The notes beneath the pieces are model-generated. The model ran no database searches, was not told the DNA's origin, and saw only the letters and a list, made by a program, of their open reading frames with translations. Position numbers and translations under genes: made by a program. Positions 49,101 to 57,379 of a DNA stretch of 64,000 nt are shown piece after piece. Source of the DNA: Solen grandis (taxonomy: Eukaryota; Mollusca; Bivalvia; Adapedonta; Solenidae); the NCBI GenBank assembly GCA_021229015.1, contig CM037795.1:13177193-13241192 (forward strand). Reading direction: 5' to 3'. How positions within the stretch are numbered: position 1 is the stretch's first letter; each line of letters begins with the position of its first letter.

Positions 49101-49588
49101 AGGAATGCCTTACACCCCATTTGTTTGTACATAACGGCATTATAGCGACGTTAATATTGTCCGTCAATGTCCACATTGATAAAAAATAAGGCACTCCTAG
49201 GTTTGAAAAGACAATATTGAGGCATCCAAGAGAAAATACTGAACTTTAGTTAAGAAAATCTACATCGATTTCATTCCTCAATGCGGTTTTAATGTTACAA
49301 TTCTTTTCAACACAGGTTCCCATGACAATAAAGCTATGGAGCTGGATGATATTGCTGTAAAAACTAGCCACGATGAAAAACCCAAAATGGATCAAATGGA
49401 GGAGGAACCGAAAAAAATTGATTTTGATAATATCCCGTGAGCATTTTTCTTTCATTCATTATTTAATGCAAAATAATTCTTAATAGCTTCAGATCAAAGT
49501 ACATGTATTTTGATAATCAAGCCTGAATATCCCTTAGTGTTAAGTCATTATGCCATTGACTGTTATATTCAACAAGAGCGTTTGTCGG

Positions 49589-49625
<37 letters not shown>

Positions 49626-52600
49626 GTTAGTTGCAAAATGAAGTGTGCACTCAACTTTTGGGCTTAAAAAGGTCGAATTAAAATAATAATAATAGAAAAA
49701 AAAATCTTTAAAATGACTATTGAAGCTCCTCATTCGAAATCCAAACGAGAAAAATACAGAGGGAGATCTGAAGGAAAAAATGTGTTAGAATAGCATAAAA
49801 AAGAACATTTTGCGTTGTATTTTCATTTGATATGTATTAATTTTTGTGACCACGATCTGAAATCAGCAGATACTCTATCCGTCATACCATGCATTGATTT
49901 CCCTCAGCCTTTGCACCGAGACATGGAATAAAGGTGTAAATTTCATTGTTAGGCTGTACATCTTGTGTAAATATTAATCTATTTACATAAGTGTCATTAA
50001 TGTAAACAGCCTGTATTCTTGGGTTTTAAACGTCTGTAAACATAACTTTTACATAAACTTATCTCAGAGACAACGTAATGCAGGATGACGACGATCCGGC
50101 ATTCAGACGCCTCTGTAAGTGTTTGACGCTGTGTATAGCGTACGCTGCCAACTGTGGAGGTATCGGAAGTCTCACCGGAACTGGACCAAATCTTGTCCTG
50201 ATGGGCCAGTTGGATAAGTAAGAATTTTGATTAGCTAGACAAAAATCACGTGTAGCAGGTGCGAGTAGAATAGACCTTATTCATCATAGTGCAATATGGA
50301 CGAATGGCGTCGAGGTTTAGAAGTACTTATTATAGCTGCAGATCCAAAGGTTATGGTCTTTCTAGGCACAAAACACTGGTCCAACCGAAAAACTACTGAC
50401 ATTTAAGAACTTATTTTCCAATCGACCTAAAAAGAAATAAGCTTAAACGATACTTGATTTTCAATAGAGACACGTTATAGTCCGGATCTTTTGAATTGGT
50501 TGATATATTTAAAATCTTTGAGTTCAAAATTAAAATAGAATAAATGAATAAGACCAAAGATGAGGGGCGATAATGGCATAGAGTCTTTATTTTTACTTTT
50601 TATGTTAAGTTTATTTATTTTACAACGATAGGACAGCAAGCGATATCACTTATGAAAGATTGTCCCTGATATTGGCTGTTATCGTTTGCGTGGTCTTTAT
50701 ATTGGAGACAACCGAACGGAGTATCCGGAGAAAACCATTCAGAAAAAGAATGTTTGTCATTTCAGTGTGAAATGGGGCTTTTGAAAGGTTTATAATGTTC
50801 TTGTGTCATATTTCATTTGCTCAACCTTATTTATTTTTCTTGTTACCAGAATCTGATATAGGAGATTCATAAAAGTTTATCTTTTTACTTGAGAGACGTC
50901 CCCAGTCTTGAACACTAATACCTTAAGAAAAAAGATTTGTCTTATTAGTTCACAGTCGTCTAATTAGAATCAATAAAGAATTATTTTGTAATGCCCCATC
51001 TTACACATATCTTGGAGTGACATGAAACCCTTATTTACAAACAGTCAGATTCACCATCATTTAATACAACGAGATTTCGAAGCGATTACCTCACATTTCG
51101 TATTTTCGTATAGTCAATCACGTCACTATTAAACATATTTTACATCTTAAAGATAATTAGATAAATACTACATGTAAAAGACTACGAAAGAACGGCTCAT
51201 TCACCATTATGCACGATTTGCCTGTTTTAATTTATACGAAAAAAAAAGACTAATTTAAATTAATCAAATCAACAACACAGATTTATGAAACGAAATCAAA
51301 TCAACAACAGGCGTGATTTATAGCAAGAAGACGACATCATGTCACCTACAGACACGGAACCATACGAAAAATACAAAATGACGTCAACGAATTGGCAATA
51401 CACAAGATTTACCTCTTATACATTACGCGTAAAATAAGAAATTACGTCATAAATATACAAGATTTACATCGTAAAACACTTTACGAAGAATACGAAATGA
51501 TGTCACCATTATACAAGATTTACCTCTTAATACACTTAAAGAAGAATACAAAATGGCGAAGCTACGAGTGAAAATGCATCTTTTTATGTTCACGAATGAA
51601 ATTATACATCGATCTTTCACCAAATCAAACAATTATCCTCAGTGACGCAATTTCTTACGTAAAACCCGGCGATCAGTTTATAACGTAGGGTCGAGTTCAA
51701 GTTCCTGATAATTTCACTATTTTGAACAATATAATCCAATGTTGTTGTTTTTATAGGTAAACCATCGAACAACATTTAATAAAAATATCCATATCACACA
51801 GTTTGCATGATATTGATTTGCCGGAACTACTTTTTACCCGTATAGGGTATGTATATGGGTATGCAGCTGCAGCAAGCATAAGATAAAAAGAAAATTCGCT
51901 TGTTTTTAATGAATATGGAATATATCCCATCTCGAAGTGATACATTTTCATATTTATTAAAGTAGTATCACTTCTCGATGAGATATATTCCATTTCCACT
52001 CAAAACATACAAAATAAAGTAATATCCTCTATTTATGTCTTAATACACTACACAAATAAGAATGAAATGGCGTCACCAGTATTACGAAGAATGCGAAATG
52101 ACGTCATCAGGATACAAGATTTACCTCTTATACCTTATACGAAGAAAACAATGTACAAGATGTACGTTACAGGTTGTATATCATTAGCCCGATTCAGCCC
52201 ACGTTAAGACATCAATATTCATGCGATATCTGTTACAGACTGTACGAAGAGTATGATATCACGTCGCCAATCACGTTCGCCAACTGGATGGCGTTTGGGG
52301 TACCCACGTCCTTCGTACTCGTCTTGTTTGTATGGCTATGGCTTCAAATTGTCTTCCTGCGTTGTGGGTAGGTCACTTTTTTGATTCTGAAATAAAACTC
52401 AAAGTTTACATCATTTTGAGTTAAGAAATAATCAATTATTACATGTATGTATGAGAAAATACGTCATGTGTACATGCACACCTAGTACGGCATTTCAATA
52501 AACCACCAAATATATAACGGGTATGTATACCCTTTACTACGTATTTGTAGCTTGAAATGTATTGACTGTTTTTCCCCTTAATATTTTAGGGGCTGTTGCA

Positions 52601-55600
52601 CATCGACCGATAAGGAAAAACAAGAACGTGTGAAAAAAGTGATACGTGAACAATACCGAAGTCTTGGACCAATCACGTGAGTGATTTAGAAATCAATGCA
52701 TTTTTAGTCGGAATTTTCGACGATTGTCAGAAAAAAAAAAAAAAAAATGGACAGGCGGGCGTCTATGATCCGGCATAGTTTGCAATTTGCGAGTTGACAA
52801 AATTTGTTTATATATTTTAAACAAGTTATACAGTTTTGTCTAATTTTCATGAAGCTTGTTCAAAACGTATGTCTGCATGATTATGAGCAAAGTATTTTTT
52901 GGTAAAATCTAGTTCAGTATGTCAAATCTTAGAATTTTTTCTTTACAGTTTTCTGTTCGAATGCTATTGCTTCACATTAACGGATAATGAACATGAAATT
53001 AAATGTAATTTAAATATAAATGGGGAAGAGTTTATATAAGTTTCTACGGAACTTGTTTTCTAATCCAAACGCTGTATCCATCCAATGTTTCGTAAATGCA
53101 TATCGCTTAAAAAAGCAGTTTAAACTAAAAGATTTCTATATTGGACATGCGTAAGTCTGCTTTTGTCCTGCACAATGTATATATTTTTTTCTTGAATATT
53201 TTAAGATGCTTGGGTAAAATTGTAAAATGTATTAAACTATGTAAATATAAAACGGTAATATAACCACTGAACTGTGAAATAATATACTCACAACTATGAT
53301 ATAACCACCACCATAATATACTCACTACTGTGATATAACCACCACCATAATATACTCACTACTGTGATATAACCACCACCATAATATACTCACTACTGTG
53401 ATATAACCACTACTATGATATAACCACTACTGTGATATAACCACTACTATAATATAACAACTACTGTGATATTACCACTACTATAATATAACCACTACTA
53501 TGATATAACCACTACTGTGATATAACCACTACTATGATATAACCACTACTGTGATATAACCACTACTATAATATAACCACTACTATGATATAACCTCTAC
53601 TATGATATAACCACTGTTGTGATATAACCACTACTGTGATATAACCACTACTGTGATATAACCACTACTATGATATAACCACTACTATGATATAACCACT
53701 ACTATGATATAACCACTACTGCATAAAAACCACTACTATGATATAACCACTACTATAATATAACCACTACTATAATATAACCACTACTATAATATAACCA
53801 CTACTGTGATATAACCACTACTATAATATAACCACTACTGTGATATAACCACTACTATAATATAACCACTACTGTGATATAACCACTACTATGATATAAC
53901 CACTACTGTGATATAACCACTACTGTGATATAACCACTACTGTGATATAACCACTACTGTGATATAACCACTACTATGATATAACCACTACTATGATATA
54001 ACCACTACTGTGATATAACCACTACTATAATATAACCACTACTGTGATATAAACCTACTATATATAACCACTACTATGATATAACCACTACTATAATATA
54101 ACCACTACTATAATATAACCACTACTGTGATATAACCACTACTATAATATAACCACTACTATAATATAACCACTACTGTGATATAACCACTACTATGATA
54201 TAACCTGATATAAACCACTACTTGATATAACCACTACTATAGATATAACCACTACTATAGATATAACCACTACTGTGATATAACCACTACTATAATATAA
54301 CCACTACTATGATATAACCACTACTATGATATAACCACTACTATGATATAACCACTATGATATAACCACTACTATGATATAACCACTACTATGATATAAC
54401 CACTACTATGATATAACCACTACTATAATATAACCACTACTATGATATAACCACTACTATGATATAACCACTACTGTGATACAACCACTACTGTGATATA
54501 ACCACTACTATAATATAACCACTACTGTGATATAACCACTACTGTGATATAACCACTACTATAATATAACCACTACTATAATATAACCACTACTGTGATA
54601 TAACCACTACTATGATATAACCACTACTATAATATAACCACTACTATAATATAACCACTACTGTGATATAACCACTACTATGATATAACCACTACTATAA
54701 TATAACCACTACTATGATATAACCACTACTGTGATATAACCACTACTATGATATAACCACTACTATAATATAACCACTACTATAATATAACCACTACTAT
54801 AATATAACCACTACTGTGATATAACCACTACTATGATATAACCACTACTATAATATAACCACTACTGATATAACCACTACTGTGATATAACCACTACTAT
54901 GATATAACCACGTCTATGATATAACCACTACTGTGATATAACCACTACATAATATAACCACTACTATAATATAACCACTACTTATATAACCATACTTGAT
55001 ATAACCACTACTATATATAACCACTACTTGATATAACCACTATATATAACCACTACTATGATATAACCACTACTGTGATATAACCACTACTATGATATAA
55101 CCACTACTATGATATAACCACTACTATGATATAACCACTACTGTGATATAACCACTACTATGATATAACCACTACTATGATATAACCACTACTATAATAT
55201 AACCACTACTATGATATAACCACTACTATAATATAACCACTACTATAATATAACCACTACTATAATATAACCACTACTATAATATAACCACTACTATAAT
55301 ATAACCACTACTATGATATAACCACTACTATAATATAACAACTACTGTGATATTACCACTACTATAATATAACCACTACTGTGATATAACCACTACTGTG
55401 ATATAACCACTACTGTGATATAACTACTACTATGATATATAAAAACCACTAGTATGATATATAAACTATAATTAAATAACTTCTACTTTACTGTTTATTT
55501 TCCAGGTTTGGTCAAGGGGCAGTGATGGGTCATTTTATTCTTCTCGCTGTTCTCTGGATAACACGTGACATGGGCGGAGAGTTTGGATGGGGACATCTTT

Positions 55601-57342
55601 TCAAGAAATCGTGAGTGTTTCTACAGCCATTCAGTGAAGCATTATATAAAGACTATGACTAAATGAGCAACCATTTGAAGTATGGCCGACCTTGAATCGA
55701 AACCACGTTGCAATGGTGAAAAGCCACATTAAGGAAAACCTGTGATTTGAAAAGAACGGAGGAATAAATCTCAAATGAAGGAACACGCAGCTCTCAAGAT
55801 ATTTATTTTAAATCTCACACTGTTTTTTCTCTCTCTTGTAAACTGTAGTATTAAAGTTCCCATGATTTTTATTCATATTAGCATACATCATTACATTCGA
55901 GATCATTTATTATAAAATTATCAATTTCAGTCACAGGTTATTGATTTTTTTTTTACAAAGTAGGCCCGTGTGACTTAATACATTTGTTACATCTCTCCAA
56001 CCGGAATCAAAGGCGTGACGTAACACTTTCAACGCCGCCCTGATAGCACTGCGCCTCATATGTATGACCCCGCAACTGATCTTTAACATTTGGAAAGAGA
56101 AAGAAATCACAGGCTGTACTGTAGATGTTCGATGTTTGATTCTGACGCTGTGGCCCATGCAACACGGGGCGTCATCGTGGTGCAAAAAGAAATCCGACCT
56201 GGCTGGGTGCCTGTCTTTAGCCCGACGGAGTTTGGCTAGCAATACTCACCATATGTACAATATATGTCAGTTTGACGCCCCGATTCACGAGGCAACAAAA
56301 TTAAACATGTCATTCGATAACGGGCAGATTTGATTTTTATACTGTTATCGCATATGTCATTTCGTTGTAAGCTCTAAAAAATAAGCTATGTAACACATCA
56401 TATATGTTACATTCTTCCCAGATACGTGAAGGATGCAGTGCCGGCAATTTTCGTCTCATGTATGCTGTTCGTTTTTCCTTCCGAGCTTCCGAAAATTTGT
56501 GGCAATAGAGGCACAGGTAAATGTTTCGTGACGTCACAGTAAAGTTCGTATGCAGTTTTATCCTACATTTTTTTGTCAACCCTTAAGTCTACTTGTACAT
56601 GCGCGGATCTTTACATTTTGAGATTATTCGCTGGATTTTGTGTGTAATGGTCTTACTTGGTTTATAAATTCCTCCCCCACGAATCTTTCTTTAACATCAT
56701 ACTCTGAAATCATTATTTTTTGTGGGACACTAGTTTTATCCACGAATAATAATCCCCACGAGAACTTGTCTCTTACAAAGGCCTCATGTTTTCTAGAACA
56801 TAGAACCACGAATAAATGTACCCACGAAGTTCCTTTATGTACCTAATCAACGAAATTTAATGTCAATGAAAATTAATGATTTTACAGTTCTTTATAAAAC
56901 CTCATATGAATGATATATACATGTAAGTGTTATTAAGGCAATGTCATGGTTTTTATCTGTTTTTATTACTGTATGTAATATTTGCATTTTGAATAGTTGA
57001 AAGAATCCACTCTATTTAAACTAAATAAATGCAGTTTTATTTTCTTTTTGATAAGAATTAACTAAGCAAAATTAAGTAAACGGTCCTGGCGGATTTGTGG
57101 TTCATTCTCTGCCGTAACCGAGAAGTCCTGGTTTCGATCCTCGACACTGGCTACATTGTATTTCCCTTGTATTAGCGCTCTGTCTACTTCAGATTGATAC
57201 GGTGCTACCTTACTGTTGTACATGTATTACGCCGTAGACATGTGGCATGATTTCACGCCCTGTCACATTACCTTAACACCGGGTCAACCAGTACTGGATC
57301 TGTCCTTTTATGCCGAGAGCCAAGCAAGGGAGCTACACCAGT

Positions 57343-57379
<37 letters not shown>

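Noticed and set aside
53268..55462. CRISPR-like regular array
   Set aside because: It is a head-to-tail 17-base satellite without unique spacers in an animal intron; the 41.2 and 48.1 kb arrays likewise.
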